Shown here piece by piece: positions 54,008 through 63,273 of a stretch of 64,000 nt of DNA. Where the stretch lies: the NCBI GenBank assembly GCA_001306305.2, contig CP155577.1, positions 2,897,501 to 2,961,500 of the forward strand. The letters run 5' to 3'. Both the position numbers and the translations under genes were made by a program. The DNA comes from Citromicrobium bathyomarinum (GTDB lineage Bacteria > Pseudomonadota > Alphaproteobacteria > Sphingomonadales > Sphingomonadaceae). Numbering within the stretch: the first letter of the stretch is position 1; every line of letters starts with the position of its first letter. The notes below the pieces were generated by a model. That model saw only the letters and a program-made list of their open reading frames with translations. It searched no databases and was not told the origin of the DNA.

Positions 54008-54403
54008 TTACTTCTTCGGAGACTTCGGTGCCTCGATCGCGGCCAGATCCTGCATCGCGCGCGAGTAGACATCCATCTCCCGGCGTTCCGCGTCCGTCAC
54101 CACGCCATCCTCACCGTAACTCGCCGCCAGCAGGCCGACCGTCGCTTGTGCGCGGTCGAGCTTGCGCTTCTCGCGCTTGGTCAGCTGTCCGCTCTCGCGC
54201 AGCTTGTCGAACTCGCTGTCGGTCTTGCGCAGATCGCTCAGCACCGCGACGGCGTTCTCGTCCGGACCCGGCGCACTGCGCAGCTCCTGATAGGAGCCCG
54301 TATTGGGGAGCGCGACGCGGCCCATGCCGGTGTCGGCGCACGCGCCAAGCGCGAGAGCGAGCACCGGAGTGGCGGCAACCAGAAGGCGATGAGGCTTGTT
54401 CAT
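54008..54403 (-). CDS. Small putative lipoprotein
   Basis: A 131-aa protein with a lipobox LGAC (ALALGACADTG) and a helical, charged mature part (LRKTDSEFDKLRESGQLTKREKRKLDRAQ, in part). Not recognised. It lies in the gap between the transporter and nadE on the same strand. Confidence 0.7.
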   Translation of the reverse strand: MNKPHRLLVAATPVLALALGACADTGMGRVALPNTGSYQELRSAPGPDENAVAVLSDLRKTDSEFDKLRESGQLTKREKRKLDRAQATVGLLAASYGEDGVVTDAERREMDVYSRAMQDLAAIEAPKSPKK

Positions 54404-54461
54404 GACTGTCTCCCTGCTGGCCGCGAAACTCAGCCCGGGCGCATGAATTGCTGATTAACCG

Positions 54462-56534
54462 CTAGCTTTCCGGGATGTTCGCTTCGATCTCTGCCAGCCA
54501 CAGGTCGGCGACCGCATCGCTGGGTGCGCGCCAGTCGCCGCGCGGGCTCAGCGCCCCGCCCATCGAGACCTTGGGACCGTTGGGCATCGCGCTGCGCTTG
54601 AACTGGCTGAAGCCGAAGAAGCGGCGGCAGAACACGGCCAGCCACTTGCGGATCGTCGCGAGGTCGTATGCCTGCTTCGCCTCGTCGGGGAAGCCCAGCG
54701 GCCACTTTCCGCTCTCAGCGTCCTTCCACGCATGCCACGCCAGAAACGCGACATGGCTGGGCGACTGGCCGTGGCGGGCGATGTGGTGAAGGAAGAAATC
54801 GTGCAGCGCATAGGGGCCGATATGGTCCTCGGTGCTCTGGATCGCGCCGTCGGCCCCTGCGGGCACCAGTTCGGGGCTGATCTCGGTCCCCAGCACATCC
54901 TCCAGCACCTCGTTCAGGTCGTGGCTGAACTGGTCGGTCTCGATCATCCAGCGCATCAGGTACTGGATCAGCGTCTTGGGCACGCCCGAATTGACGCCGT
55001 AATGGCTCATCTGGTCGCCCACGCCGTAGGTGCACCAGCCCAGCGCCAGTTCGGACAGGTCGCCGGTGCCGATCACGAAGCCGCCGTGGTGGCCCGCCAG
55101 CCGGAACAGGTAATCGGTGCGCAGCCCCGCCTGCACGTTCTCGAACGTGGTGTCGTACACCTCCTTCCCGTCGGCGAAGGGGTGACCGATGTCTTTCAGC
55201 ATAAGCTGCGCTGCGGGCACGATGTCGATCGTCTCGGCAGTGATCCCCGCCGCGTCCATCAGTTTGAGCGCATTGTCCTTCGTCCGGTCGGAGGTGCCGA
55301 AGCCGGGCATGGTATAGCCGCGGATGGTCTCGCGCGGCAGGCCCAGCCGGTCGCACGCAACGCACGCGACCAGCAGCGCGTGGGTCGAATCGAGCCCGCC
55401 CGAAATGCCGAGAACGAGGCTCTTCGGCCTGGTCGCCTCGATCCGCCGCATCAGCGCATCGACCTGGATGTTGACCGCCTCGTAGCAGTCCTCGTGCAGG
55501 GTATCGGGATCGTCGGGCACGAAGGGGAAGCGGCGCACCGGGCGCTTCAGGCCCCATCCGCCCACGGTCTCCGCGGCGCGCATATTGTGGGTGAAGCCCA
55601 CGCGGCGATACCAGTCTTCGGGGCGGCCCGCCGCCTCGCTCGCATCGTGGAAGGTGCCGTTCTGGGTGCGGTTGTTGACGATCCGCTGCGTGTCGATGTC
55701 GATCACGCACAGCTCCGCGCCGCGATCGAACCGCACGCTTTCCTGCATCAGCTCGCCCAGCTCGTAGATCACGCCCTGCCCGTCCCACGCGAGGTCGGTG
55801 GTGCTCTCGCCGTGCCCGCTCGCCGAATAGGCATAGGCGCACATGCCCCGGCTGGAGCTGGAGGCGCAGTGCAGGTGGCGGTCGCTCGCGCGCCCGATGG
55901 TGACGGGCGAGGCAGACAGGTTGGCGAGGATCGTCGCCCCCGCCATCGCGGCCATCATGCCGGGTGGCTGCGGGGCCCAGAAATCCTCGCAGATCTCGAT
56001 CCCGAAGACGAAGTCCGGCAGGTTGTCGGCAGCGAAGATCACATCGGTGCCGAAGGGCGCTTCGTGCCCTGCGATCGTCACGTCGAGCCCCTGGCAATTA
56101 TGCCCGCGGGTAAACTGCCGCTTCTCGTAAAACTCGCGGTAATTGGGCAGGTAGCTTTTGGGGACGACACCCAGCAGCCGCCCGTTGGAGATCGCGAGCG
56201 CGCAGTTGTACAGCCGCGATCCGCGTCGCACGGGCGCGCCGATCACCAGCACCGGGGTCAGCCCGGCGCTTTCCTCGATAATCCGAGCGACCGCCGTTTC
56301 GGCCGCATCGATCACCGCGCTCTGCAGATGCAGATCGTCGATCGCGTAGCCGGTAACGCACAGTTCGGGATAGACCGCGAAGTCGACCCCCGCCTCGTGC
56401 GCGTCGCGCGCGATCTGGACGATGCTCTTGGCATTGCCGGAGACATCCGCCGGGCGCACACAGGGCGTGCAGGTCGCAACGCGCACGAAGCCGTGCGTGT
56501 GCAGGTCGAAGAAGGGGTGTGCGCTCTGGCCCAT
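54462..56534 (-). CDS. nadE: Glutamine-dependent NAD+ synthetase
   Basis: A 690-aa two-domain enzyme making NAD+ from deamido-NAD+, ATP and glutamine. The N-terminal CN-hydrolase (glutaminase) domain has the triad Glu57 (YPELCVTGY), Lys126 (VPKSYLPNYREFYE) and Cys182 (GIEICEDFWAP). The C-terminal synthetase has the pyrophosphate loop LGISGGLDSTHALLVA and the later GTGDLSELALGWCTYG. Length matches the roughly 680-aa actinobacterial-type NadE rather than the short ammonia-dependent form. The start at 56534 (MGQSAHPFFDLHTHGF) is chosen. Confidence 0.95.
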   Translation of the reverse strand: MGQSAHPFFDLHTHGFVRVATCTPCVRPADVSGNAKSIVQIARDAHEAGVDFAVYPELCVTGYAIDDLHLQSAVIDAAETAVARIIEESAGLTPVLVIGAPVRRGSRLYNCALAISNGRLLGVVPKSYLPNYREFYEKRQFTRGHNCQGLDVTIAGHEAPFGTDVIFAADNLPDFVFGIEICEDFWAPQPPGMMAAMAGATILANLSASPVTIGRASDRHLHCASSSSRGMCAYAYSASGHGESTTDLAWDGQGVIYELGELMQESVRFDRGAELCVIDIDTQRIVNNRTQNGTFHDASEAAGRPEDWYRRVGFTHNMRAAETVGGWGLKRPVRRFPFVPDDPDTLHEDCYEAVNIQVDALMRRIEATRPKSLVLGISGGLDSTHALLVACVACDRLGLPRETIRGYTMPGFGTSDRTKDNALKLMDAAGITAETIDIVPAAQLMLKDIGHPFADGKEVYDTTFENVQAGLRTDYLFRLAGHHGGFVIGTGDLSELALGWCTYGVGDQMSHYGVNSGVPKTLIQYLMRWMIETDQFSHDLNEVLEDVLGTEISPELVPAGADGAIQSTEDHIGPYALHDFFLHHIARHGQSPSHVAFLAWHAWKDAESGKWPLGFPDEAKQAYDLATIRKWLAVFCRRFFGFSQFKRSAMPNGPKVSMGGALSPRGDWRAPSDAVADLWLAEIEANIPES

Positions 56535-56630
56535 TGGTAGCTCAGCGTGTGCCCGGATGGCGCGCGCGGCACAAGGGCTCACACAAAGGGCGGCGCACCA
56601 AACCTCTCGCGTGCCGCCCGGTCGGGCGCG

Positions 56631-57653
56631 CTACGCCGTCAGCGGCAAGCGCGCCAGCGTCACGCGGCAGCCATGCTCGTCGACTTCGATGTCCTGCTCG
56701 GCCCCGGCCTGGTGCGCGAAGGTGCGCATCAGGCTCTTGCCCAGCCCGCCATCGGCATCGCTGTTGGCGGCGGTGCCCGCGCCATTGTCGCGCACTTCCA
56801 GCCGCCAGTCATTGGTCGACCCGGAGAGCACGATGGTCAGCTCCCCATCGCGGCCGTCGCCGAAGGCGTATTTGGCAGCATTGGTCAGCGCTTCGTTGAG
56901 GAACAGGCCGATCGCCACCGCCTGGTCGCGCGGCAGCGGGATCGGCGCGATCCGGCATTCGACCTTCACGTTATCGTCGAAGGACGCGTGGACCAGGTGG
57001 TCGACCACATCCTCCAGATAACTCGCCATGTCGATCGCGCCTTCCTTGCGGTCGGCCCCGTCCACCGCCAGCTGCGCGTAGGCGCGGCTGAAGGAGAACA
57101 CGCGATTGGCTGCGGCTTCCAGTGCGGCGGCGGCGGCGGGATTGTCCTGCCGGCGTTTCTGCAATTCGATCATGCTCGCGACCAGCGCGAAGTTGTTCTT
57201 CGTGCGATGCTGCAGCTCGGCCATCAGCCAGCGCCGCCGTTCGAGCGATTCGTGCAGTTCGGCCTCGCGCACGCGGACCGCCGCGCGGAAGATCTCGGCG
57301 AGGACCAGCACCACGCAGGTCGACAGGAAGTTGATCAGCACGCGCGACTGATCGCTCGCCACCTCGAACGCAAACGACCCGTGGAACGGCAGCACGACGT
57401 ACCATGCCCACAGGAAAGAGACGATCAGGCAGATGATCCCGGCCAACAACCGCCCGAACAGCGTGGCGATCAGCACCATCGGGTAAACCAGCGCGAAGGG
57501 GCCTGCGTTGGGAGCGACGATGTCGATCAGCGTGCGCAGGCCGATCATCGCCAGCGCCAGCGCAAGCCCGAAGAGCACTTGCGCGACAAGCGGTGGAAAT
57601 TTCCGTGGCAGGAAATTGGCCGCGTCGACAGCGGTCAGCTTATGGTTGGGCAA
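56631..57653 (-). CDS. Sensor histidine kinase, HisKA_2/HWE type
   Basis: A 340-aa membrane kinase. Residues about 20-120 form four hydrophobic helices (DUF4118-like sensor); the HisKA_2 phosphoacceptor motif is ELQHRTKNNFALVASMIELQ with His149. The ATPase domain (about 225-335) has NEALTNAAKYAF and DNGAGTA. In this order such kinases often belong to the general stress response, but no response regulator or PhyR/NepR gene is next to it, so its partner is unknown. Confidence 0.9.
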   Translation of the reverse strand: MPNHKLTAVDAANFLPRKFPPLVAQVLFGLALALAMIGLRTLIDIVAPNAGPFALVYPMVLIATLFGRLLAGIICLIVSFLWAWYVVLPFHGSFAFEVASDQSRVLINFLSTCVVLVLAEIFRAAVRVREAELHESLERRRWLMAELQHRTKNNFALVASMIELQKRRQDNPAAAAALEAAANRVFSFSRAYAQLAVDGADRKEGAIDMASYLEDVVDHLVHASFDDNVKVECRIAPIPLPRDQAVAIGLFLNEALTNAAKYAFGDGRDGELTIVLSGSTNDWRLEVRDNGAGTAANSDADGGLGKSLMRTFAHQAGAEQDIEVDEHGCRVTLARLPLTA

Positions 57654-57769
57654 ATGCGTCCCTCTTCCGCGCCTATCCCACCAGATTCGGCGCTGACAAT
57701 GCTATCCTACGCCCTAGCATCGAGTTTGCGCGGGCGCGATTGCGCCATGTTAGTTTTGCGAAAAAAACG

Positions 57770-58774
57770 TCAGGCAGCGAGAATGTCGCGCGGAGACGGC
57801 GCATCTTCGAGAAATTCGATCAGCCCGCGCTCCTCGCGCGCGAGCCACTTGGTCCGCCGGGGCAGTTGCAGCCCCTCGCGCCATTCGCCCTGCCGGTCCA
57901 TCAGATCGAAGATCGCCGGGTGAATATAGCTCTTGCGGGTGATAGCCGGGGTGTTGCCCAGCCTTTCGGCGACCGTTTCCGTCACGGTCTTGATGGTCAG
58001 ATCATCCTTCGCCCCCGCCAGCAGTCCGAATGCCATCGCGCTGGCATGCCAGGTGCGGAAGTTCTTGGCGCTGAAATCCTCGCCCATGGTCTCGCGCAGA
58101 TAGGCGTTGACGTGGCTGGAGGTGACATCGCGCACGGCATCTGCGGCAGGATCGACGAAGGAGAACAGGTCCTGCCCGTCCAGATCCTGCATCTGCCGAA
58201 CGATCTTCGCCAGATGCGTGTCGGTCAGTTCCAGATCGCGGTGCTTGCCCGACTTGGCGCGGAAGCGGAACCGCAGCGTCTTGCCGCGCACGGTCACGTG
58301 ATGGCTCTTGATCGTGGTCGCGCCGAAGCTGCCGTTGTCGCGCGCATAGGTATCGTTCCCGATCCGGATCGCGCCCAGATCGAGCAGCCGGACAACCCCG
58401 GCCAGCGCGCGCGCCAGCCCCAGATCGCGCGCACCCAGATCGTCGACCACCCGCTTCCTCAATAGCGGCAGGCGTGCACCGAAGGCCAGACAGCGGTCGA
58501 ACTTCTCGCTCTCCCGGCTGGCGCGAAATTGCGGGTGATAGCGATATTGCTTGCGCCCCTTCGTGTCGTATCCGGTGGCAAGGATGTGCCCGTTGGGCGC
58601 GGGGCAGAACCAGCAATCGCTATAGGCGGGCGGCAGAGCGATCGCATTCAGACGTTCGCGCTCTGCCGCGTCGCGGATCAGCTCGCCATCGGGGTCGTAA
58701 TAGGCCCAACCGCGCCCGGCACCCTTGCGGGTGATGCCGGGCAGGCTGTCGTCGACGAAAATGAGCTTTTCCAT
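57770..58774 (-). CDS. Type IB DNA topoisomerase
   Basis: A 334-aa enzyme of the poxvirus/bacterial TopIB type that relaxes supercoils by cutting one strand. The nucleophile is Tyr283 in TRKSYIHP. The catalytic arginines lie in AIRIGNDTYA and KNFRTWHAS and the lysine in RFRAKSGK. The length is standard for the bacterial form. It is alone, 116 nt from the histidine kinase on the same strand. Confidence 0.92.
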   Translation of the reverse strand: MEKLIFVDDSLPGITRKGAGRGWAYYDPDGELIRDAAERERLNAIALPPAYSDCWFCPAPNGHILATGYDTKGRKQYRYHPQFRASRESEKFDRCLAFGARLPLLRKRVVDDLGARDLGLARALAGVVRLLDLGAIRIGNDTYARDNGSFGATTIKSHHVTVRGKTLRFRFRAKSGKHRDLELTDTHLAKIVRQMQDLDGQDLFSFVDPAADAVRDVTSSHVNAYLRETMGEDFSAKNFRTWHASAMAFGLLAGAKDDLTIKTVTETVAERLGNTPAITRKSYIHPAIFDLMDRQGEWREGLQLPRRTKWLAREERGLIEFLEDAPSPRDILAA

Positions 58775-58998
58775 GAGGTTACATCCGCAGGAGGTGTTGT
58801 TGGAACGACTCCCTCACCGCGCGGCGGTTCCCGGCGATCGCCGTTCGCAGCCAGCGCGGCTGCGGAAGCGATAGGAAACTTTGCGCGCTGCGCAGATCAT
58901 CTTGCCGGCGCAGGCGGTGCGCCGCGCTTGCGCTCGCCTGCGCAGAGCCCACCTTGTCGCCATCGATGCCTGCCCCATTTGCGATAAGGAATTGCCCG

Positions 58999-59859
58999 AT
59001 GAGCGAATATACGCCCCCCAAAGTCTGGACCCACGATGCGGAGAACGGCGGAAAGTTCGCCAATATCAACCGCCCCACCGCCGGTGCGCGCGAGCAGCGC
59101 GAGCTGCCCAAGGGCGACAACCCGTTCCAGCTCTACTCGCTCGCAACGCCCAACGGGGTGAAGGCCTCGATCATGCTGGAGGAGCTGCTGGAGGCGGGCC
59201 ATCCGGCGGAATACGACGCCTACACGATCAATATCGGCGATGGCGACCAGTTTGGCTCCGGCTTCGTCGCGATCAATCCCAATTCCAAGATTCCCGCGCT
59301 GGTCGACCGGACCGGGGTTGAAGCGATCCGGGTGTTCGAGAGCGGCGCGATCCTGCTCCACCTCGCGGAGAAATTCCGCGCCTTCCAGCCCACCGGGCAG
59401 GGACGTGCGGAAATGCTCAGCTGGCTGTTCTGGCAGATCGGCAGCGCGCCCTTCATCGGCGGCGGGTTCGGCCATTTCTACGCCTATGCGCCCGAGAAGT
59501 TCGAATATCCGATCAACCGCTACGCGATGGAGACCAAGCGGCTCTTCAGCGTCGCCGACCAGCGGCTGGGCGAGAGCCGCTTCCTCGCGGGCGAGGATTA
59601 CACGATTGCCGATATCGCCACCTTCGCCTGGCTCGCGCCCTTCGTGGAAGGCAATATCTACAACGACGCGAAGACCTTCCTCTCGATCGACGAATACGCC
59701 AACGTTGCGCGCTGGGTCGAGGAAATCGCCGCCCGCCCGGCGGTGCAGCGCGGCCGGATCGTCACCAAGGTGTGGGGCGATGAGGATTCGCAGCTGCGCG
59801 AACGCCACTCGGCAGCGGACTTCGAGGGCAAGGTGCTGAAACCCAGCAAGCCGGAGTAG
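58999..59859 (+). CDS. Glutathione S-transferase, YghU/Nu-class-like
   Basis: A 286-aa protein. The opening YTPPKVWTHDAENGGKFANINRPTAG and NPFQLYSLATPNGVKASIMLEEL are typical of YghU-type (Nu class) transferases with disulfide-reducing activity. The thioredoxin-fold glutathione site NPNSKIPALVD and ESGAILLHLAEK follows, and the C-terminal all-helical domain includes FLAGEDYTIADIATF. The start at 58999 has AAGGA upstream. It is convergent with argE across a REP-like element. Confidence 0.93.
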   Translation: MSEYTPPKVWTHDAENGGKFANINRPTAGAREQRELPKGDNPFQLYSLATPNGVKASIMLEELLEAGHPAEYDAYTINIGDGDQFGSGFVAINPNSKIPALVDRTGVEAIRVFESGAILLHLAEKFRAFQPTGQGRAEMLSWLFWQIGSAPFIGGGFGHFYAYAPEKFEYPINRYAMETKRLFSVADQRLGESRFLAGEDYTIADIATFAWLAPFVEGNIYNDAKTFLSIDEYANVARWVEEIAARPAVQRGRIVTKVWGDEDSQLRERHSAADFEGKVLKPSKPE

Positions 59860-59870
59860 GCGGGTTTGGC

Positions 59871-59952
59871 GTCACCCCGGGCTTGACCCGGGGTCGGTGC
59901 TTCTTCTGTCGGACTTCAAGGGAGCACCACCCCGGATCAAGTCCGGGGTGAC
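59871..59952. repeat. REP-like inverted repeat element, GTCACCCCGG family
   Basis: Ends GTCACCCCGG (59871) and CCGGGGTGAC (59952) are inverted. It contains two palindromes, ACCCCGGGCTTGACCCGGGG at 59874 and ACCCCGGATCAAGTCCGGGG at 59929, around a GGTGCTTCTT/GGAGCACC centre. It is related to the element in the rpsL-rpsG gap. Between two convergent genes, it probably also serves as a bidirectional transcription barrier. Confidence 0.85.
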
Positions 59953-59972
59953 GTACAGGGATAGGGTGCCCC

Positions 59973-61130
59973 CTACCCCAACCTCTCTGCCAACCGCTGC
60001 ATAAACGCCGCGCCCTTCTCCAGCTCCGACAGCGCGATCCACTCATCGGGCTGGTGCGCCTGTTCGATCGAACCCGGCCCGCAGATCACCGTCGGGAATC
60101 CCGCCGCCTGAAACTGTCCGCCCTCGGCCGCGAAGGCGACCTGACCGGGCGCGCCGTTCTCACCCGTCAGCGCGCGGACGAAGGCAACCGCGTCCTCGCT
60201 GCCCTGCGGCGTCATCGGCGGGGTGCCCGCGTGCTGCTCCACCTGCACGCCAGCGTTGGGAAACCGTCCCTTCAACTCTGCATCCAGCGCCTCGCATCGC
60301 GCCTTGAACGGCGCGAGGATCGCCGCGGCATCCTCGCCCGGCGGGCAGCGCAGGTCGAACTGGAAGCGTGCGTGCCCGGCAAGGATGTTCGACGCGGTGC
60401 CACCCTCCATCACGCCGATGGTCAGCGTTGCCTGCGGCGGGTCGAAGCCGTTGTCCGGGGCCGCCCGCGCACGCAATTCCTCCGCCAGCGCCAGCAGCTC
60501 GTGCATCAGCCCGACCGCGACGGCGTTGGCTGAAATCCCGTGATCGACCAACGAGGAATGTGCTGCGTGTCCGCGCACGCTGACCTCGTGCACCGCGATC
60601 CCCTTGTGCCCGGTGATGATGCCCATCAGGCTCGGCTCGCCCACGATGGCGAGGCGCGGGGACGGGATATCCTGCGCCATCCGCGCGATCATCGCAGGCG
60701 CGCCCTGGCAGCCGACCTCCTCGTCATAGCTCAGCGCCAGATGCACCGGCAGCTTGCCCGCGACGAAGCGCGGCACGAAGGCGAGCGCGAGGGCGATGAA
60801 CCCCTTCATGTCCGCCACGCCGCGCCCGAAAAGTTTCCCGTCCGCCTCGCGCACGGTCCACGGATCGCTTGACCAGTCCTGCCCGCCGACAGGGACCACA
60901 TCGGTGTGTCCCGACAGGATCACCCCGCCTTCGACCTTCGGCCCGCAGATTGCGAACAGGTTCGCCTTGCGCCCGTCTTGGTTGGGCACCCGCTGCGATT
61001 CGACGCCGTGGCGGGCGAGATACGCCTCGACCCATTCGATCAGCGCGAGATTGCTGTTGCGAGAGGTCGTGTCGAACCCGATCAGCGTGTCGAGGATTTG
61101 GCGGGCAGTGGCGAGATCGGTCATCGTCAC
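59973..61130 (-). CDS. argE: Acetylornithine deacetylase (ArgE), M20 family
   Basis: A 385-aa dizinc enzyme. The metal ligands are in SGHTDVVPVG (His75, Asp77), the bridging Asp in GRGVADMKG, the catalytic Glu pair in YDEEVGCQGAP, and GEPSLM; the C-terminal His is in GSIEQAHQPDEWI. The form fits ArgE rather than DapE (GPGSIEQAHQPDE). It removes acetyl groups from N-acetylornithine in arginine synthesis; other amino-acyl substrates are possible. A second start at 61124 (MTDLATARQ) is equally good. Confidence 0.88.
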   Translation of the reverse strand: MTMTDLATARQILDTLIGFDTTSRNSNLALIEWVEAYLARHGVESQRVPNQDGRKANLFAICGPKVEGGVILSGHTDVVPVGGQDWSSDPWTVREADGKLFGRGVADMKGFIALALAFVPRFVAGKLPVHLALSYDEEVGCQGAPAMIARMAQDIPSPRLAIVGEPSLMGIITGHKGIAVHEVSVRGHAAHSSLVDHGISANAVAVGLMHELLALAEELRARAAPDNGFDPPQATLTIGVMEGGTASNILAGHARFQFDLRCPPGEDAAAILAPFKARCEALDAELKGRFPNAGVQVEQHAGTPPMTPQGSEDAVAFVRALTGENGAPGQVAFAAEGGQFQAAGFPTVICGPGSIEQAHQPDEWIALSELEKGAAFMQRLAERLG

Positions 61131-61208
61131 GGCTTACCGTGCCCGCTGCACCATGGCACCCCTTCACATTGCCGTTCGCAACGCTATAGGGGCGCACTCG
61201 CCTGCTGA

Positions 61209-61283
61209 TGGGGTGTAGCCAAGCGGTAAGGCACCGGTTTTTGGTACCGGCATGCGCAGGTTCGAATCCTGCCACCCCAGCCA
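61209..61283 (+). tRNA. tRNA-Gln (anticodon UUG)
   Basis: A 75-nt cloverleaf including the encoded CCA. The acceptor stem is TGGGGTG/CACCCCA with G73, the D-arm GTAGCCAAGCGGTAAGGC, the anticodon arm CCGGT-TTTTGGT-ACCGG with TTG as the anticodon, and the T-arm GCAGGTTCGAATCCTGC. It reads CAA. It stands between argE and the ABC-F gene, facing the opposite way to both. Confidence 0.97.
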
Positions 61284-61320
61284 GGCTTTTGCGACGCCAA
61301 AGCGCCCTATCGCTTGGCCG

Positions 61321-63192
61321 CTAAGCGTCTTCCAGTGATTCGATCTGCTCGCCCAGCGCGAGCCATTCGGCTTCGGCCTTCGCCAACCTCTCGCTCACCT
61401 CGGCGCGCCGGATTAGCAGGTCGTCCATCGCAATGTCTGCAAGGTGCGCGGGCGCGCTGGCAGGATCGCACATTGCCTCGTCGATTTGCGACAGGCTCGC
61501 TTCCAGCTTGGTCATCGCTTTCTCGGCGGATGCCAGTTCGGACTTGAGGAAGCGAGCCTTCGCCCGGGTCTTGCCGGGGTTGGCCGGGGCAGGCTTTGCC
61601 GCGCCCGAGCCGGACGGCTGCTTCGGCTGGTTACGGCCCATCACGAAGTCGATGTAGTCGTCCATGCTGCCCGAATATTCCTTGGCGGTGCCGCCATCGA
61701 CCAGCATCAGGCGATCCGCCGTCAGCTCGACCATGTGGCGGTCGTGGCTGATCAGGATGACCGCGCCCGAATAGTCGTTCAGCGCCTGCACCAGCGCTTC
61801 GCGCGCATCGACGTCGAGGTGGTTGGTCGGCTCGTCGAGGATCAGCAGATGCGGCGCGTCGCGGGTGATCAGCGCCAGCGCCAGCCGCGCACGCTCCCCG
61901 CCAGAAAGCTTCTCCACCTTCTGCGTCGCGCGCGGGCCGGAGAAGCCGAAGCGGCCCAGCTGTGCGCGCACCGCGGCGGGCGTCTTGCCCTCCATCGCGC
62001 GCGACATCAGCTCCAGCGGCGTTTCGTCGCTGGCGAGCTCTTCCACCTGGTACTGGGTGAAATAGCCGACCTTCAGCTTGCCGGGCGCGTTCATCGCGCC
62101 TTCGACCGGGTCGAGCTGCGAGGACAGCAGGCGCGCGAGCGTGGTCTTGCCGTTTCCGTTGCGCCCCAGCAGCCCGATCCGATCGTCTGCGTCGATCCGC
62201 ATGTTGAGCCGCTTGAGGATCGGCGGGGCCTCCCCATAGGCGACCGCCGCCCCGTCGAGCGTGATCATCGGAGAGCGCAATTCGCCGGGCGAGGGAAACT
62301 CGAAGCTGAGCGAGGGGTCTTCCATCAGCGCGGCGATCGGCTGCATCTTGGCGAGCATTTTCGCGCGCGCCTGCGCCTGTTTGGCGGTGGACGCGCGGGC
62401 GCTGTTGCGCGCGACATAGTCCTGCAGGCGCGCACGCTGCGCATCCTGCGCGGCCTTGGCCGACTCCAGCTGCGCCGCGCGCTCGGCCCGCTGCTTCTCG
62501 AACGCGTCGTAGCCGCCGCTATAGATCGTCAGCTGGCCGCCCTGCAGGTGAAGGATGTGGTCGACCACATTGTTCAGCAGATCGCGTTCGTGGCTGATGA
62601 CCAGCAGGGTGGCGGGGTAGGACTTGAGGAAGTTCTCCAGCCACAGCGTCGCTTCGAGATCGAGGTGGTTGGACGGCTCGTCGAGCAGCAGAATGTCGGG
62701 TTCGGAGAACAGCAGCGCACCCAGCGCGACGCGCATCTTCCACCCGCCCGAGAAGCTGGAGAGCGGGCGGTGCTGCATCTCTTCATCGAAGCCCAGCCCG
62801 CTGAGGATCTTCGCCGCGCGCGCGGGCGCGGTATAGGCGTCGATCGCCAGCAGTCGCTCGTGCACTTCGCCAAGCCGATTGACATCGGTGCAGGTGTCCG
62901 CCTCTTGGAGCAGACTGGCGCGCTCGACATCGGCGGCAAGCACGGCTTCTTCCGGCGTGATCGCGCCATCGGGTGCTTCCTGTGCGATATAGCCGACGCG
63001 TGCCTTGGACGGCTTGCCGATCGATCCGTCGTCGGGCTCGATCTCGCCGATCAGGGTCTTCATCAGGGTCGACTTGCCTGCCCCGTTGCGGCCGATCAGC
63101 CCGACCCGCGCGCCCTGCGGAATCGTCGCGCTGGCGCGTTCGAGAATGGGCCGGCCGCCAAGCCGGACAGTGATACCGTCGATCGTAAGCAT
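61321..63192 (-). CDS. ABC-F family ATPase
   Basis: A 623-aa protein with two ABC cassettes and no membrane part. The first has Walker A GRNGAGKST (about 35-43), signature SSFSGGWKMRVALG and DEPSNHLDLEATLWLE; the second has GRNGNGKTT, LSGGERARLALALI and DEPTNHLDVDARE. The linker between is helical and Arg/Ala-rich (the P-site tRNA interaction motif region). The C-terminal coiled coil (KSELASAEKAMTKLEASLSQ) resembles Uup/YheS. ABC-F proteins act on the ribosome or as translation-quality factors; which member this is cannot be decided, but YheS-like is my best guess. Confidence 0.9.
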   Translation of the reverse strand: MLTIDGITVRLGGRPILERASATIPQGARVGLIGRNGAGKSTLMKTLIGEIEPDDGSIGKPSKARVGYIAQEAPDGAITPEEAVLAADVERASLLQEADTCTDVNRLGEVHERLLAIDAYTAPARAAKILSGLGFDEEMQHRPLSSFSGGWKMRVALGALLFSEPDILLLDEPSNHLDLEATLWLENFLKSYPATLLVISHERDLLNNVVDHILHLQGGQLTIYSGGYDAFEKQRAERAAQLESAKAAQDAQRARLQDYVARNSARASTAKQAQARAKMLAKMQPIAALMEDPSLSFEFPSPGELRSPMITLDGAAVAYGEAPPILKRLNMRIDADDRIGLLGRNGNGKTTLARLLSSQLDPVEGAMNAPGKLKVGYFTQYQVEELASDETPLELMSRAMEGKTPAAVRAQLGRFGFSGPRATQKVEKLSGGERARLALALITRDAPHLLILDEPTNHLDVDAREALVQALNDYSGAVILISHDRHMVELTADRLMLVDGGTAKEYSGSMDDYIDFVMGRNQPKQPSGSGAAKPAPANPGKTRAKARFLKSELASAEKAMTKLEASLSQIDEAMCDPASAPAHLADIAMDDLLIRRAEVSERLAKAEAEWLALGEQIESLEDA

Positions 63193-63273
63193 CGCGGGCC
63201 CATAGCAGCACTGTCGCCCGGCCCCAATGACCGGAATCGCGGTTGGGCTGGAATTCGGGACTTTCTGGCCGAG

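Noticed and set aside
54732-56540. 602-codon plus-strand frame
   Set aside because: Antisense to nadE, whose catalytic residues are all present.
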